DNA of 64,000 bases from positions 1 to 64,000 of the forward strand of contig JAIXXB010000011.1 of NCBI GenBank assembly GCA_027490955.1, written 5' to 3'. A program made the translations under genes and the position numbers. This stretch comes from Rhodobacter sp. (lineage in GTDB: Bacteria; Pseudomonadota; Alphaproteobacteria; Rhodobacterales; Rhodobacteraceae). This document shows, one piece after another, positions 54,342 to 64,000 of this stretch (position 1 is the first letter of the stretch; each line of letters begins with the position of its first letter). Under the pieces are notes generated by a model. It did no database searches. It was not told the DNA's origin and saw only the letters and a program-made list of their open reading frames with translations.

Positions 54342-55487
54342 ATGCAATATTCGGCACAGGGCAAAATGCAAAAGGCACAGGTGGGGCAGCCATCCGGCAC
54401 GCTCGCGCCAGCCCCGCCTTTGCCCAATTGGCTGCCCCACGCCTTTCGGCTGTATCTGGAACATACCGAGGCAGGCCATTCGATCCGCGCTTTGGCGCGG
54501 CAAGATGGGCTGCACGCCTCGACTGTGCTGCGCCTTGTGCGCCGCTGCGAGATGCGGCGCGATGATCCGCTGATTGACGAGGCGCTGTGCCGATTTGAAC
54601 GCGCCCCCCACCGCGATTTCCCCCCAATGTCCGAGGATACCATGCATCACAGCCCCATTCCCCGCACTGACCTAGATGAGGCAGACTTTGCACAGACCGC
54701 GCCGCGCCTTTTGCGGCGCTTGGCTGAAACGGGGGCGTTTTTGGCCATCGCCCCTGCCATGGAAAAGGCGGCCGTGATGCGCGGGCTGCCCGATGGGCGG
54801 CTGATGCGCATGGCGGTGGTCGATCGCGCGCTGGCGCAGGTCTTTGCGCTCAAAGAATGGATCGCCCCGCGCGACGGTGGCAAGGCGGGCGGCAAGGTGG
54901 ACACCTATGAATTGACCGCTGCTGGGCGGGCCGAGTTGAAGGCGCGCATGGCGGCCGCGCCGCGCGGGCTTAGCGAGGCAAGCGCGCGCTTTGCGGGCGC
55001 AGATCAGGATGCGGGTGATGAACGGGCCGAAGGCAGCCGCCGCATCCGCTATAACTTGGCCGAAAGCCCGGTGGCCGTGCTGGGGCGGCGGCGCGAAAAA
55101 GATGGCAGCCCCTATCTGCACCCCGATTTCGTGCGCGCGGCCGAACGGCTGCGTGAAGATTTCGAATTGGCGCAGATGGGCACGGCTGTGGCGCAAAACT
55201 GGGAAGGGTTTTTGACATCGGGCGTCACGGGCGGGCGGGCGGCAGGCCAAGGCCAAAGCGCCCCGCGCGATGCGCGCGCACGCGTGGCCGCCGCGCTGTG
55301 TGATCTGGGCCCTGATCTGGGCCATATCGCGCTGCGGGTGTGCTGCTATTTGGAAGGCGTGGAAGAGGCCGAGCGCCGCATGGGCTGGGCGGCGCGGTCG
55401 GGCAAAGTGGTGCTGCGCATCGCCCTGCGGCGTTTGGCGCGCCATTACGCCGAGGTATATGGCCGCTCTGGCCCGCTGATCGGGTAG
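54342..55487 (+). CDS. DUF6456-domain protein with N-terminal helix-turn-helix
   Basis: A 381-aa predicted DNA-binding protein. Residues 35-70 (HTEAGHSIRALARQDGLHASTVLRLVRRCE) look like a helix-turn-helix. The C-terminal half (RRIRYNLAESPVAVLGRRREKDGSPYLHP and LRVCCYLEGVEEAERRMGWAARSGKVVL) matches the DUF6456 family of alphaproteobacteria. Probably a regulator or chromosome-associated factor; targets unknown. Shares a control region with the divergent DUF6477-like gene. Confidence 0.82.
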   Translation: MQYSAQGKMQKAQVGQPSGTLAPAPPLPNWLPHAFRLYLEHTEAGHSIRALARQDGLHASTVLRLVRRCEMRRDDPLIDEALCRFERAPHRDFPPMSEDTMHHSPIPRTDLDEADFAQTAPRLLRRLAETGAFLAIAPAMEKAAVMRGLPDGRLMRMAVVDRALAQVFALKEWIAPRDGGKAGGKVDTYELTAAGRAELKARMAAAPRGLSEASARFAGADQDAGDERAEGSRRIRYNLAESPVAVLGRRREKDGSPYLHPDFVRAAERLREDFELAQMGTAVAQNWEGFLTSGVTGGRAAGQGQSAPRDARARVAAALCDLGPDLGHIALRVCCYLEGVEEAERRMGWAARSGKVVLRIALRRLARHYAEVYGRSGPLIG

Positions 55488-55544
55488 GGCGCATTGCAAA
55501 ATCGCAGGCAAAGGTCTATCTAACCCCTAATGTCAGGAGGCCCC

Positions 55545-56495
55545 ATGCGCGATTTGAAACTGCCACAGCAGCGCCACCCCGAAAAGGCGCATCGCCCCGA
55601 CAATGCCCAACCGAAAAAGCCCGATTGGATCAGGGTCAAGGCCCCCACATCCGAAGGCTATAAGAAAACCCGCGATATCCTGCGCGAGAAAAAGCTGGTG
55701 ACAGTCTGCGAAGAGGCAGGCTGCCCCAATGTCGGCGAATGCTGGAGCGTGGGCCACGCGACCATGATGATTATGGGCGATATTTGCACGCGCGGCTGTT
55801 CGTTTTGCAACATTGCCACGGGCAAACCCACCAGTTTGGATACGTTTGAACCCGGGCGCGTGGCCCATGCCGTGGCGGAATTGGGTCTGGCGCATGTGGT
55901 TGTCACCTCGGTTGACCGCGATGATTTGGCCGATGGCGGGGCCGCGCATTTTGCCCAAACCATCCGCGCCATTCGCCACCGCAGCCCCAATACCACCATC
56001 GAAATTCTGACCCCCGATTTCCTGAAATGCCCTGCCGAGGCCTTGGAAATGGTGGTGGCGGCCAAGCCTGATGTGTTCAACCATAACCTAGAAACCGTGC
56101 CTGGCCTTTATCCATCTGTCCGCCCTGGCGCGCGGTATTTCCACTCGCTGCGCCTGTTGCAGCGGGTCAAGGAATTGGATCCCAGCATCTTTACCAAATC
56201 GGGCATCATGGTAGGGCTTGGCGAAGATCGGCAAGCCGTGGGCCAAGTGATGGATGATATGCGCGCCGCCGATGTAGATTTTCTGACAATTGGCCAATAT
56301 TTACAGCCCACGCCAAAGCACCACCGCGTGGATCGCTTTGTCACCCCTGACGAATTCAAAGCCTATGAGACAGCGGCCTATGGCAAAGGGTTTTTGATGG
56401 TCTCAGCCATACCGCTGACACGCTCATCCTATCATGCGGGCGATGATTTTGCCCGCCTGCGCGCGGCGCGTTTGGCAAAATTGGCCCAAGTCTAG
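55545..56495 (+). CDS. lipA: Lipoyl synthase
   Basis: Radical SAM enzyme inserting two sulphurs into octanoyl groups (316 aa). The auxiliary cluster cysteines are C55, C60 and C66 ([12 protein letters not shown]) and the radical SAM cysteines C81, C85 and C88 (CTRGCSFC); the C-terminal serine ligand lies in RSSYHAG. ATG 55545 follows GGAGG; ATG 55530 would put that site inside the gene. Ends four bases into the convergent cytochrome gene. Confidence 0.97.
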   Translation: MRDLKLPQQRHPEKAHRPDNAQPKKPDWIRVKAPTSEGYKKTRDILREKKLVTVCEEAGCPNVGECWSVGHATMMIMGDICTRGCSFCNIATGKPTSLDTFEPGRVAHAVAELGLAHVVVTSVDRDDLADGGAAHFAQTIRAIRHRSPNTTIEILTPDFLKCPAEALEMVVAAKPDVFNHNLETVPGLYPSVRPGARYFHSLRLLQRVKELDPSIFTKSGIMVGLGEDRQAVGQVMDDMRAADVDFLTIGQYLQPTPKHHRVDRFVTPDEFKAYETAAYGKGFLMVSAIPLTRSSYHAGDDFARLRAARLAKLAQV

Positions 56496-57379
56496 GGCGC
56501 AGCAGGCGGCACCAGCCGCAGATAGGCAATCAGCGCGGCGCGGTCGCTTTCTGGTAATTTGGCCATGTTTTCAACCACATGCGCCATATGCCCGCCCACG
56601 GAATCATAATCGGGCGTAAAGCCTGTGGTGAAATAGGTCATCAATTCCTCATCGCTCCATGACAGGCCCGCAATATTGGGCACGCGGCTTTTGCCATCGG
56701 CACTGGGCGCGCCTTGCAGCCATTTGGAACGATCCAAACCGCCCAAACCATTGCGCGGCGTGTGACATTCGCCGCAATGGGCCAATGTTTCGGCAATATA
56801 GCGCCCGCGCTCTTGCACGGGGGTCAAATCGGCTGTGATGACATAGCTGCTATCGGCAAAGAGCGCCTTCCACAGGCCCAAAGACCGCCGCATGTTAAAC
56901 GGAAAAGGCACATCATGCGCCTTGTTCGGCGTGGCATTGGCGGGCAGCCAATCCATATAGGCCTTCAGATCGGCCACATCTTGCGGGGTCATCTTGGCAT
57001 AGGCGACATAGGGCAGGGCGGGGAAATAATGCGCCCCGTCGGGCGAGACGCCTTGCGTGATGGCGCGGGCGAATTCCGCCGGCGACCAGCCGCCAATGCC
57101 CGCGATCGGATCGGGCGAGATATTGGGCGCATAAAATGTGCCAAATTGCGTGGCAAAACCCTGCCCCCCCGCCAAGACCAGCGGATCGCCCCCCTCTGCC
57201 ATATGGCACGAGGCGCAGCCTGCGGCCCAAAACACCATCTCGCCCGCCTTGTGATCGCCCTTCAGATCGGCAAAGGCGCTGGCGTCAAAACTGCGCGGCG
57301 CGCTGATTTGCCACGCCAGCCCTGCTGCCAAAATACCAGCGCCCGCAAGGCCCAACAAAAGTTTTGATCGTGATTTCAT
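56492..57379 (-). CDS. Periplasmic dihaem cytochrome c
   Basis: A 295-aa secreted protein with an N-terminal helix ([17 protein letters not shown]) as signal or anchor and two haem sites, CASCH (C55, C58, H59) and CGECH in the second half. It resembles the cytochrome subunits of membrane-bound dehydrogenases, such as alcohol or aldehyde dehydrogenases, though those often have three haems. Its partner enzyme is not in the window. Confidence 0.88.
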   Translation of the reverse strand: MKSRSKLLLGLAGAGILAAGLAWQISAPRSFDASAFADLKGDHKAGEMVFWAAGCASCHMAEGGDPLVLAGGQGFATQFGTFYAPNISPDPIAGIGGWSPAEFARAITQGVSPDGAHYFPALPYVAYAKMTPQDVADLKAYMDWLPANATPNKAHDVPFPFNMRRSLGLWKALFADSSYVITADLTPVQERGRYIAETLAHCGECHTPRNGLGGLDRSKWLQGAPSADGKSRVPNIAGLSWSDEELMTYFTTGFTPDYDSVGGHMAHVVENMAKLPESDRAALIAYLRLVPPAAP

Positions 57380-57395
57380 TTTGGCACAGCCTTTT

Positions 57396-57566
57396 TTATG
57401 GTTTGGCGGGCGGGTTGACGGCCAGCCAATCTGGCCACAGCCCCAACAATTCTACCCCCCAAAGTGCGAAACACGCCAGCACAACCAGAAGCACCAGCTT
57501 CACTTTTTCGGGAGAGGGCGGATTGCGCGCCCAACCATACATCCGAATAAACCAGTTCGGCCCCAT
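57396..57566 (-). CDS. Small membrane protein conserved in Rhodobacterales
   Basis: A 56-aa protein MGPNWFIRMYGWARNPPSPE followed by one membrane helix (VKLVLLVVLACFALWGVELLG). AAAGGGGCG precedes ATG 57566; it starts ten bases after the hpt stop. The helix and the tryptophan-rich N-terminus match a small conserved family near hpt in relatives, from memory. Function unknown. Confidence 0.72.
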   Translation of the reverse strand: MGPNWFIRMYGWARNPPSPEKVKLVLLVVLACFALWGVELLGLWPDWLAVNPPAKP

Positions 57567-57576
57567 AACGCCCCTT

Positions 57577-58140
57577 TCAGGTAAAGCGCACCTTGCCAAT
57601 ATAGGGAAGGTTGCGGTTTCGTTGCGCAAAATCAATGCCATAGCCCACCACAAATTCGTCAGGAATGTCAAAACCTGTCCATGTGGCCTTGATCGGCACT
57701 TCGCGGCGGCTTGGCTTATCAAGCAGCGCGCAAACCTCTAGCTTGGCAGGCTCGCGCGACAGCAGCATCTTTTTCACATGGGTCAGGGTAAAGCCCGTGT
57801 CCACAATATCTTCAACCACCAGCACATCACGCCCTGCAATTTCGCCGCGCAAATCCTTTAGGATTCGCACCTCGCGCGATGAATGCATCGCATCGCCGTA
57901 AGACGAGGCTTCCAAAAAATCCACCTCGACGGGCAGGTCAATTTCGCGCACCAAATCGGCGATAAACACGAAAGAGCCGCGCAGCAGCCCAACCACAATC
58001 AGCCTGTCGCAGCCGTGGTAATGCGCGGTGATCTGGCGGGCCAATTCTTCGACGCGCGCTGCGATGGATTTGGCCGAGAGCATCTCGTCAATCACGTAAC
58101 TGCGGCCATCGGCGGTGGTATGGGCGGTAGGGTCGGGCAT
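57577..58140 (-). CDS. hpt: Hypoxanthine phosphoribosyltransferase
   Basis: Purine salvage enzyme (187 aa) joining hypoxanthine or guanine to PRPP. The PRPP loop is [14 protein letters not shown]; the catalytic-loop region [11 protein letters not shown] and the purine-binding [20 protein letters not shown] are complete. ATG 58140 (MPDPTAHTT) follows AGAGGACAAG; the frame is open to 58155. It is the first gene of a short operon with the 56-aa membrane protein. Confidence 0.95.
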   Translation of the reverse strand: MPDPTAHTTADGRSYVIDEMLSAKSIAARVEELARQITAHYHGCDRLIVVGLLRGSFVFIADLVREIDLPVEVDFLEASSYGDAMHSSREVRILKDLRGEIAGRDVLVVEDIVDTGFTLTHVKKMLLSREPAKLEVCALLDKPSRREVPIKATWTGFDIPDEFVVGYGIDFAQRNRNLPYIGKVRFT

Positions 58141-58206
58141 CTTGTCCTCTTGCATCTTGCGCCAAGGCTAGCCAAAAACTGGGGCCAAGTCACGCGATAG
58201 GTTGCT

Positions 58207-58647
58207 ATGCCCAAACATGCCGAAGTAAAAATCCTGCCCTATAGCCCTGCGCAGATGTTTGCGCTGGTTGCAGATGTGGCGCGCTATCCTGAATTTCTGC
58301 CTTGGGCGGCGGCGGCGCGCATCCGTTCGCGCAGCCCCATCGAGGGCGGCGAGGTGATGGAGGCCGATTTGGTCATATCTTTCAAAGTGTTCCGCGAAAA
58401 ATTCGGCTCGCGCGTGACCTTGCTGGGCCAAGATCGGATTTTGACCGAATATATCGATGGCCCGTTTCGGCATTTGAAATCGGTCTGGGCATTTCGCGCC
58501 GTTGGCGAAGGCTGCGAGGTGGATTTTTCGGTGGATTTCGAGTTTAAAAACCCGATTCTGGCAGGCATCATCGGGCTGGTGTTTAACGAGGCGATGCAGC
58601 GCATTGTGCGCGCCTTTGAAATGCGCGCACAAGCCTTGTATGGTTAA
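58207..58647 (+). CDS. RatA/COQ10-family START-domain protein
   Basis: A 146-aa protein of the polyketide-cyclase/START fold: PYSPAQMFALVADVARYPEFLPW at the N-terminus and GCEVDFSVDFEFKNPILAGIIG near the C-terminus. Homologues are the ubiquinone-binding COQ10 and E. coli RatA, which was reported to block ribosome association; in alphaproteobacteria a quinone role is at least as likely. Stops with a four-base overlap to the convergent amtB. Confidence 0.88.
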   Translation: MPKHAEVKILPYSPAQMFALVADVARYPEFLPWAAAARIRSRSPIEGGEVMEADLVISFKVFREKFGSRVTLLGQDRILTEYIDGPFRHLKSVWAFRAVGEGCEVDFSVDFEFKNPILAGIIGLVFNEAMQRIVRAFEMRAQALYG

Positions 58648-59822
58648 GAATTCAGATCATAGCCGCGCTCGCCATGCACGGAAATGTCCAACCCATTGGC
58701 TTCGGTTTCGGCATCCACGCGCAGTGGTAGCACCAGCGCCACGGCTTTGATGATGATAAAACTTAGGACAATCGTCCAGATACCCACCACTGCCAAGCCG
58801 CCCAGTTGCGCCGCCCAAGTGCCTGCACCAAAGACCGCCACCATCACTGTGCCAAAGATACCACCCACGCCATGCACGGCGAAAACATCCAAGGTATCGT
58901 CAATTCGCAGCCGATTTTTGACAAGCAAAACAGCCTCTTGGCACAAGATACCTGCAATGGCACCAATCACCAGCGCCTCAATCGGCCCAACATAGCCCGA
59001 GGCGGGCGTGATCGAGGCCAGACCCGCAATTGTGCCCGTGACAAGGCCCACCAGCGAGGCACGGCCAAACTTGACCCTTTCCCACAGCGCCCAAGTCAGG
59101 CTGGCGGCAGCGGCAGAAAGATGCGTGACCGTGATGGCCATGGCCGCCTGCCCATTGGCCGCCAGCGCCGATCCGCCGTTAAAGCCAAACCATCCCACCC
59201 ACAGCATCGCGGCCCCAATCATCACCATGCCCGGATTATGCGGCGGCGTGTTTTTCTGTTTGCGCGGGCCCAAAAGAAATGCCAGCAGCAAGGCCGCCAG
59301 ACCTGCGGTTTCATGCACCACAATCCCGCCCGCAAAATCGCGCACCCCCGTTGCGCCGAAAATCCCGCCATCGGCCAGCATCCCGCCGCCCCAAATCATA
59401 TGGGCCACGGGCGCATAGACCAGCAGCAACCAAAGGCTTGAAAACGCTAGGACAAATCCAAATCCCACGCGTTCCACATAGGCCCCGACAATCAGCGCGG
59501 GGGTGATGATGGCAAAGGTCATTTGAAAGGCAAAGAACAACACCTCTGGCAAAGTGCCTGCGGTGCTGTCCACTGTCACGCCGTTCAAAAACGCCTTACC
59601 CAGCCCGCCCCACAGCGCGCCTTGCCCGCCAAAAGCGATGCTATAGCCAAAGGCCAGCCATAACACGCTCATCAGCGCGGCAAGGGCAAAGCATTGCATG
59701 AAGACCGACAGAACATTGCGCGCCCGCACCAGTCCGCCGTAAAACAGCGCAAGGCCGGGCAGGGTCATGAACAGCACCAAGGCGGTGGCGATCAGGATAA
59801 AGGCAGTATCGGCAGCAGACAT
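58644..59822 (-). CDS. amtB: Ammonium transporter
   Basis: An Amt/MEP/Rh channel (392 aa) with eleven helices: LPGLALFYGGLVRARNVLSV, the pore histidines in VAHMIWGGG and FAVHGVGGIFGT, and GAAMLWVGWFGFNGGS. ATG 59822 follows GGGGGTG; two upstream ATGs are in frame. GlnK, which usually accompanies amtB, is not adjacent: the next genes upstream are cinA, pgpA and ispDF. Nitrogen control through the ntrB locus at 63223 is plausible. Confidence 0.95.
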   Translation of the reverse strand: MSAADTAFILIATALVLFMTLPGLALFYGGLVRARNVLSVFMQCFALAALMSVLWLAFGYSIAFGGQGALWGGLGKAFLNGVTVDSTAGTLPEVLFFAFQMTFAIITPALIVGAYVERVGFGFVLAFSSLWLLLVYAPVAHMIWGGGMLADGGIFGATGVRDFAGGIVVHETAGLAALLLAFLLGPRKQKNTPPHNPGMVMIGAAMLWVGWFGFNGGSALAANGQAAMAITVTHLSAAAASLTWALWERVKFGRASLVGLVTGTIAGLASITPASGYVGPIEALVIGAIAGILCQEAVLLVKNRLRIDDTLDVFAVHGVGGIFGTVMVAVFGAGTWAAQLGGLAVVGIWTIVLSFIIIKAVALVLPLRVDAETEANGLDISVHGERGYDLNS

Positions 59823-59994
59823 TGGCACCCCCATTTTCGCACGGATTATGCGCTGGGGCACAAAAGCGGCGTAGCTCTGCGCATAAAAGAGGCAAATGCA
59901 GAAATCATCGCCAAATCAGCGGGCAGTTTTTAAATTGGTGAAAAATTATGCGCTGAAATCTCGGTTTTGCCCGAATAATCAGCGCCGCGCAAAG

Positions 59995-60459
59995 CTAATC
60001 GCGCAGGGCTGCCAGAATCAGGCCCAGCGCATGGTCGCGCGCGGCTTGCCGCACGCCTTCGCGCCCCAGCGCGCCAAATTCGATGGTTTGCGTCACCACC
60101 CCCAAGACGCTGGCCAGCGCAAAGCACACCCGCCCTTCGGGTTTAAAATCTGACCCGCCCGGCCCTGCAATACCCGTAATCGACACGGCGATCTGCGCAT
60201 TGGATCGTTCCAAAGCGCCCAAAGCCATCTCGCGCGCGGTTTGCTCGCTGACAGCGCCATGGGCGTTCAGCGTGGCCTGATTGACCCCCAGCATCTGTAT
60301 TTTGGCATCATTGGAATAGGTGACAAAGCCGCGATCAAACACGTCAGATGACCCCGCCCTTTCGGTCAGCAGGGCGGCCAGCATTCCGCCTGTGCAGCTT
60401 TCGGAGCAGGCTATGCGGATGCCCTTGGCGCGGGCTGCCTGCAGCACCTGCGCAATCAT
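59995..60459 (-). CDS. CinA C-terminal domain protein, nicotinamide-nucleotide amidohydrolase (PncC-like)
   Basis: A 154-aa stand-alone CinA C-terminal domain: ACSESCTGGMLAALLTE and ITGIAGPGGSDFKPEGRVCF are the active-site blocks. It deamidates nicotinamide mononucleotide in NAD recycling. Overlaps pgpA by four bases, the third gene of the ispDF-pgpA-cinA operon. Confidence 0.93.
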   Translation of the reverse strand: MIAQVLQAARAKGIRIACSESCTGGMLAALLTERAGSSDVFDRGFVTYSNDAKIQMLGVNQATLNAHGAVSEQTAREMALGALERSNAQIAVSITGIAGPGGSDFKPEGRVCFALASVLGVVTQTIEFGALGREGVRQAARDHALGLILAALRD

Positions 60460-60947
60460 GGCAACAGAACGATATGATACAGCGCGGCTGCGATCATCGT
60501 CGCCCCCCCTGCAAAAACCCCTGCAATCAGATCGTCCAGCATCACGCCCTTTGCCCCGCCCATACGGTCAGCGCGGCCAATGATCCAAGGCTTCCACACA
60601 TCAAAAAGCCGAAAGAAAACAAAGGCAGCCAGCGGCGCAGGGTAGGGCAAGAACCCTTCCCATCCGCGCGCCCAAAAGGCGGCCGAGGAAAACAGCAGTG
60701 CCAGCCATTGCCCCGCCACTTCGTCCACGACAAATTCGGGCGGATCGGCAGTTGGATCACCTTGCAAGGCGCGCGAGACCGCCCAAAACCCCAGCGCCGC
60801 CGCGCCAAGCGTAGCCAAAGCCAGCGCAGGAAAGCCAAGATAGCGGTCGATCAGCAGGCCCAGCACAATCGCCACCGCCGAGGCCCATGTGCCTGGCGCT
60901 GGCCCCAGATAGCCAAGGCCAAACACCGTGGCAATGGCGCGGCTCAT
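60456..60947 (-). CDS. pgpA: Phosphatidylglycerophosphatase A
   Basis: Membrane enzyme (163 aa) that dephosphorylates phosphatidylglycerophosphate. [18 protein letters not shown] at the start, [14 protein letters not shown] in the middle and [18 protein letters not shown] plus [15 protein letters not shown] with their acidic residues are the PgpA hallmarks. Overlaps both neighbours by four bases. Confidence 0.95.
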   Translation of the reverse strand: MSRAIATVFGLGYLGPAPGTWASAVAIVLGLLIDRYLGFPALALATLGAAALGFWAVSRALQGDPTADPPEFVVDEVAGQWLALLFSSAAFWARGWEGFLPYPAPLAAFVFFRLFDVWKPWIIGRADRMGGAKGVMLDDLIAGVFAGGATMIAAALYHIVLLP

Positions 60948-62065
60948 CCCTGCACCAAAGTGGCCGAGGCCAGCGCTGCAATCCCCTCTTCACGGCCCGT
61001 AAACCCCAACTTTTCCGAAGTGGTGGCCTTGACCGAAACCTTGCCCAGATCCACCCCCATAATCGCCGCCAAGGCCGCGCGCATCGCTTCGGCATGGGGG
61101 CCGATTTTGGGACGCTCGCAAATCAAAGTCACATCGCAATTGGCCAAATCATAGCCGCGCGCGCGGGCGCGGGTCATGGCATGGGCCAGAAAGATATGGC
61201 TGGCCGCCCCCTTCCATTGCGGGTCAGATGGCGGGAAATGCTGGCCGATATCCCCATCGGCCAGCGCGCCATAAATGGCATCGGTCAGCGCATGCATGCC
61301 CACATCGGCATCGGAATGGCCGAGTAACCCTTTGGAATGGGCGATTTTATGGCCGCAAAGCCAGACATGATCGCCTTCGCAAAACGCATGCACGTCAAAC
61401 CCATTGCCAAGGCGAATATCCATCGCGCGTTCCTTCATCATCGCCTCTGCGCGGGCGAAATCGCCTGCATAGGTCAGCTTTATATTGGCCTCGTCCCCCG
61501 CGACAATGGCCACGTCCAACCCTGCGGCGCGGGCCACCTCTACATCATCAGCGGCGGGGATGTTATAGGACAGATGTGCAGATAAAATCGCCTCAAAATC
61601 AAAGCCTTGCGGCGTTTGTGCGCGGTATAGACCTGTGCGATCTGCCGTGCCTGTCACCAAACCATCGGCCCCGCGCCACAGCGCATCGGTCACAGGCAGG
61701 GCGGGGGCCGCGGCTTTGTGGGTGTGCAGCGCCGACAAAACCCGCTCAATCACCTCACGCCCCACCAAAGGGCGCGCGCCATCATGGATCAGCACCCGCG
61801 TGATGCCCCGCCCCGCCAGCGCCTGCAGTCCTGCGCGCACCGATGCCGCGCGATCTGCCCCGCCCAGCACGATCTGGCCAGAAAACAAAGATTTGGCACG
61901 TTCCAAATCATCAGGATGCACAGTCAAAACCACGTCAAACCCTGCAAATGCTGCAAGCGTATGGGCCAAAACGGGCCGACCCGCCAGCAATTGCCATTGT
62001 TTGGGCAGATCGCCCCCCGCGCGCGCGCCGCGCCCTGCGGCAGTGATGATCACGGCTGTTGTCAT
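60944..62065 (-). CDS. ispDF: IspD-IspF bifunctional enzyme of the MEP pathway
   Basis: A 373-aa fusion. The first 215 residues are the cytidylyltransferase IspD ([39 protein letters not shown]); from [14 protein letters not shown] on is the cyclodiphosphate synthase IspF ([34 protein letters not shown]). The two reactions are not consecutive in the pathway, but the fusion is common in alphaproteobacteria. It diverges from dusB across 147 bp. Confidence 0.97.
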   Translation of the reverse strand: MTTAVIITAAGRGARAGGDLPKQWQLLAGRPVLAHTLAAFAGFDVVLTVHPDDLERAKSLFSGQIVLGGADRAASVRAGLQALAGRGITRVLIHDGARPLVGREVIERVLSALHTHKAAAPALPVTDALWRGADGLVTGTADRTGLYRAQTPQGFDFEAILSAHLSYNIPAADDVEVARAAGLDVAIVAGDEANIKLTYAGDFARAEAMMKERAMDIRLGNGFDVHAFCEGDHVWLCGHKIAHSKGLLGHSDADVGMHALTDAIYGALADGDIGQHFPPSDPQWKGAASHIFLAHAMTRARARGYDLANCDVTLICERPKIGPHAEAMRAALAAIMGVDLGKVSVKATTSEKLGFTGREEGIAALASATLVQG

Positions 62066-62212
62066 GGCCTCTCCTTACACTCTGCTTACCAGCAGGCAAA
62101 GCGGGCGTCCACCGCGCGAAAACGCCTAAAAAACAGGCGATGCATGTTTTTCGGGCATAAACCCGCGCGCATTTCCTTGCGTGCGGGGCATAAGGGGCGC
62201 AAAACCTGTGGC

Positions 62213-63226
62213 ATGATGACCCAGACTGCACCCAAAATTGCCGATATCGCCCTGACCTCGCCCGTGCTGCTGGCGCCTATGGCGGGAATCACCGATTTGC
62301 CCTTTCGCCGCGTGGTGGCGGGCTTTGGTGCGGGCTTGGTCGTGTCTGAAATGGTCGCCAGCCAAGAGGTGATGCAGGGCGGCGCGCTGGCGCGGGCGCG
62401 GGCGGAATTGGGGCTGCAAGATCAGGCCACATCGGTGCAATTGGTGGGCCGCGATCCCTATTGGATGGGCGAGGCGGCGCGCTTTGTCGAAGCAAACGGC
62501 GCGCAAATCATTGATATCAATATGGGCTGCCCTGCCAAACGTGTCACGCAGGCGGGCGGCAATGGGGCCTGCGGCTCTGCCCTGATGCGCGAGCCTGACG
62601 TGGCGCTGGCGATCATTGCGGCGGTGACGGCGGCGGTGCGCGTGCCTGTCACGCTGAAAATGCGGCTGGGTTGGGATGATGCCAGCCACAACGCCGCTGA
62701 CATTGCCGCGCGCGCCGAAGGGGCGGGGGTGGCCATGGTCACCATCCACGGGCGCACGCGCCAGCAGTTCTACAAAGGGTCTGCCAATTGGGCGGCGATT
62801 GCCCCTGTCAAGGCGGCGGTCAAAATCCCCGTCATTGCCAATGGTGACATAACGTGCGCTGCAAGCGCGCGCGCGGCCCTTGATCAATCGGGCGCAGATG
62901 GGGTGATGGTGGGGCGCGGCGCGCAAGGTGCGCCATGGCGGCTGGCGCAAATCACCGCGGATTTGGCGGGCACACCCGCGCCCATCATCCCGCAAGGCAA
63001 GGATTTGTTTGATCTGATCGCCGCCCATTACCATGCGATGCTGTCGCATTACGGCGCAGATTTGGGCCTGCGCGTGGCGCGCAAACATCTGGGCTGGTAT
63101 CTGGACGAGGCAGGCCGCCCCGATGCGCGCGAGGAGGTTTTGACCCAATCCAGCCCTGCGAAAGTGTTGGATTTGCTGCGTATTGCCCTGTGCGATGCGC
63201 CGCTTTGCGCCGAGGTGGCAGCATGA
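62213..63226 (+). CDS. dusB: tRNA-dihydrouridine synthase (NifR3/DusB)
   Basis: FMN enzyme reducing uridine in tRNA D loops (337 aa). LLAPMAGITDLPFRRVV, INMGCPAKRVTQAGGNGACG with the catalytic cysteine, and TIHGRTRQQFYKG are the Dus signatures. Start is ATG 62213 or 62216; a continuous frame runs upstream to 61718 inside ispDF on the other strand and is not used. In Rhodobacterales this gene (nifR3) heads the ntrBC operon, as here; its stop overlaps ntrB by four bases. Confidence 0.95.
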   Translation: MMTQTAPKIADIALTSPVLLAPMAGITDLPFRRVVAGFGAGLVVSEMVASQEVMQGGALARARAELGLQDQATSVQLVGRDPYWMGEAARFVEANGAQIIDINMGCPAKRVTQAGGNGACGSALMREPDVALAIIAAVTAAVRVPVTLKMRLGWDDASHNAADIAARAEGAGVAMVTIHGRTRQQFYKGSANWAAIAPVKAAVKIPVIANGDITCAASARAALDQSGADGVMVGRGAQGAPWRLAQITADLAGTPAPIIPQGKDLFDLIAAHYHAMLSHYGADLGLRVARKHLGWYLDEAGRPDAREEVLTQSSPAKVLDLLRIALCDAPLCAEVAA

Positions 63227-64000
63227 CCCCAACCACCGCTTCGGGTCTTTGGGCGGCCTTGCCTTTGCCCGCGCTGATCATCGATGCGGCAGGCCGCATT
63301 TCCGACGTCTCGCCCAGTGCCGAGATTTTCCTAAACCTGTCGCAGCGCGCGCTGCTGGGCCAGCCCTTGCTGGACAGGCTGGCCATTGACGCCCCGATGG
63401 AGGATGCGCTGGCGCGGGTGCGATTGCATCAATCGCCCGTGGTCATCGCCGATGCCGAAGTCACCACGGGCGAACGTGCGCCCCAAACCTGCGCGTTGCA
63501 TCTGGCGCCGATGCAAGACAGTGCAGGCGCTGTGCTGATGATGATGGCCCCGCGCGATATTTCCGATCGTTTGGGCCATGCGATGCGCGTGACCTCGGCG
63601 GCGAAATCGGCCATCGGCATGGCCGAAATGCTGGCGCATGAAATCAAAAACCCCCTTGCAGGCATTTCTGGGGCCGCCCAGTTGCTGGCGATGAATCTGT
63701 CCGCCGAAGATTTGGAAATGACCGATCTGATCGTGGAAGAAACCCGCCGCATTGTGAAATTGCTGGAGCAGGTCGAACAATTTGGCAATATCTCGCCGCC
63801 CGTGCTGCGCGCGGTAAATCTGCACGATGCGCTAGACCGCGCGCGCAGGTCTGCCCTTGTCGGCTTTGGCGCGAAAATGAAGATCATCGAAGATTATGAT
63901 CCATCCTTACCCGCCACCTTTGCCGATGCCGATCAATTGATGCAGGTGTTCTTGAACCTGCTGAAAAACGCCTCCGAAGCGGCAGGGCCAAAGGGCGGCA
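63223..64000 (+). CDS. ntrB: Nitrogen regulation sensor kinase NtrB, 3' end beyond the window
   Basis: The first 259 codons of the cytoplasmic histidine kinase that phosphorylates NtrC in low nitrogen. An N-terminal PAS-like domain (LPLPALIIDAAGRISDVSPS) is followed by the H-box AEMLAHEIKNPLAGISGAAQ and the start of the ATPase domain (N-box LNLLKNASEA). Translation is coupled to dusB (ATGA). The window ends inside the ATPase domain. Confidence 0.95.
   Translation, partial: MTPTTASGLWAALPLPALIIDAAGRISDVSPSAEIFLNLSQRALLGQPLLDRLAIDAPMEDALARVRLHQSPVVIADAEVTTGERAPQTCALHLAPMQDSAGAVLMMMAPRDISDRLGHAMRVTSAAKSAIGMAEMLAHEIKNPLAGISGAAQLLAMNLSAEDLEMTDLIVEETRRIVKLLEQVEQFGNISPPVLRAVNLHDALDRARRSALVGFGAKMKIIEDYDPSLPATFADADQLMQVFLNLLKNASEAAGPKGG

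Noticed and set aside
61718-62212. Long upstream extension of dusB
   Set aside because: It is the antisense of ispDF; Dus homology begins at MMTQTAPKIADIAL.

Overview
The window looks like a chromosomal stretch of a Rhodobacterales alphaproteobacterium (Roseobacter/Rhodobacter type). This rests on the high GC of most genes, the iscR-sufBCDS cluster with a nearly cysteine-free IscR, an IspDF fusion, dusB followed by ntrB, eukaryotic-type isocitrate dehydrogenase, and small order-specific genes (DUF6477- and DUF6456-like, and a 56-aa membrane protein beside hpt). All names come from reading protein motifs by eye; no database search was run.

Layout. 1-3141: the tail of an IS5-like transposase, a 23-bp perfect inverted repeat that recurs at 44757, icd, an HD hydrolase pair and an alpha/beta hydrolase. 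3204-12254: an iron-sulphur assembly operon (iscR, IscS-like desulfurase, sufB, two methyltransferase-like genes, sufC, sufD, two Yip1-like membrane proteins, sufS) behind a promoter carrying a near-consensus Irr box. 12295-20745: tRNA-Arg, tRNA-Gln, a BaiN-like flavoprotein, a capsule-export pair with kdsA, a divergent NhaA, an SseB-like gene and rplM-rpsI.

20858-37263: a visibly AT-richer island inserted downstream of rpsI. It begins with a tyrosine integrase, has a second catalytic-domain-only recombinase, and near its right end encodes an HUH-type Rep beside hairpins and tandem repeats. An imperfect direct repeat (17/20, with 12 identical bases) sits at both ends and may be the att core. 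The cargo reads as defence or conflict genes: (a) a PD-(D/E)xK nuclease-SF2 helicase with five helicase-associated repeats, bracketed by two paralogous small proteins of unknown function and preceded by an 18-codon leader ORF; (b) an OGFr-like/ADP-ribosylglycohydrolase fusion; (c) a DUF3293-like protein; (d) an operon of a HEPN-like protein, a 561-aa unknown and a divergent tRNA-guanine-transglycosylase/DpdA-like enzyme. Cassettes (a) and (d) are the best candidates for an undescribed system.

37264-41569: surface-glycan genes (an OafA-like acyltransferase with SGNH domain, an FkbM methyltransferase) separated by 765 bp without a convincing gene, with nearly identical terminators on either side. 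41719-44713: a polyamine-type ABC importer (two permeases and an ATPase) without a binding protein. 44757-64000: mainly housekeeping genes: PPK2, a hydrolase, metA (predicted acetyl-CoA type), a P-loop ATPase, an MFS transporter, a nitroreductase, guaA, an MttB-family methyltransferase, DUF6477/DUF6456-like genes, lipA, a dihaem cytochrome c, hpt, a RatA/COQ10 protein, amtB, cinA, pgpA, ispDF, dusB and the 5' part of ntrB, which runs off the window.
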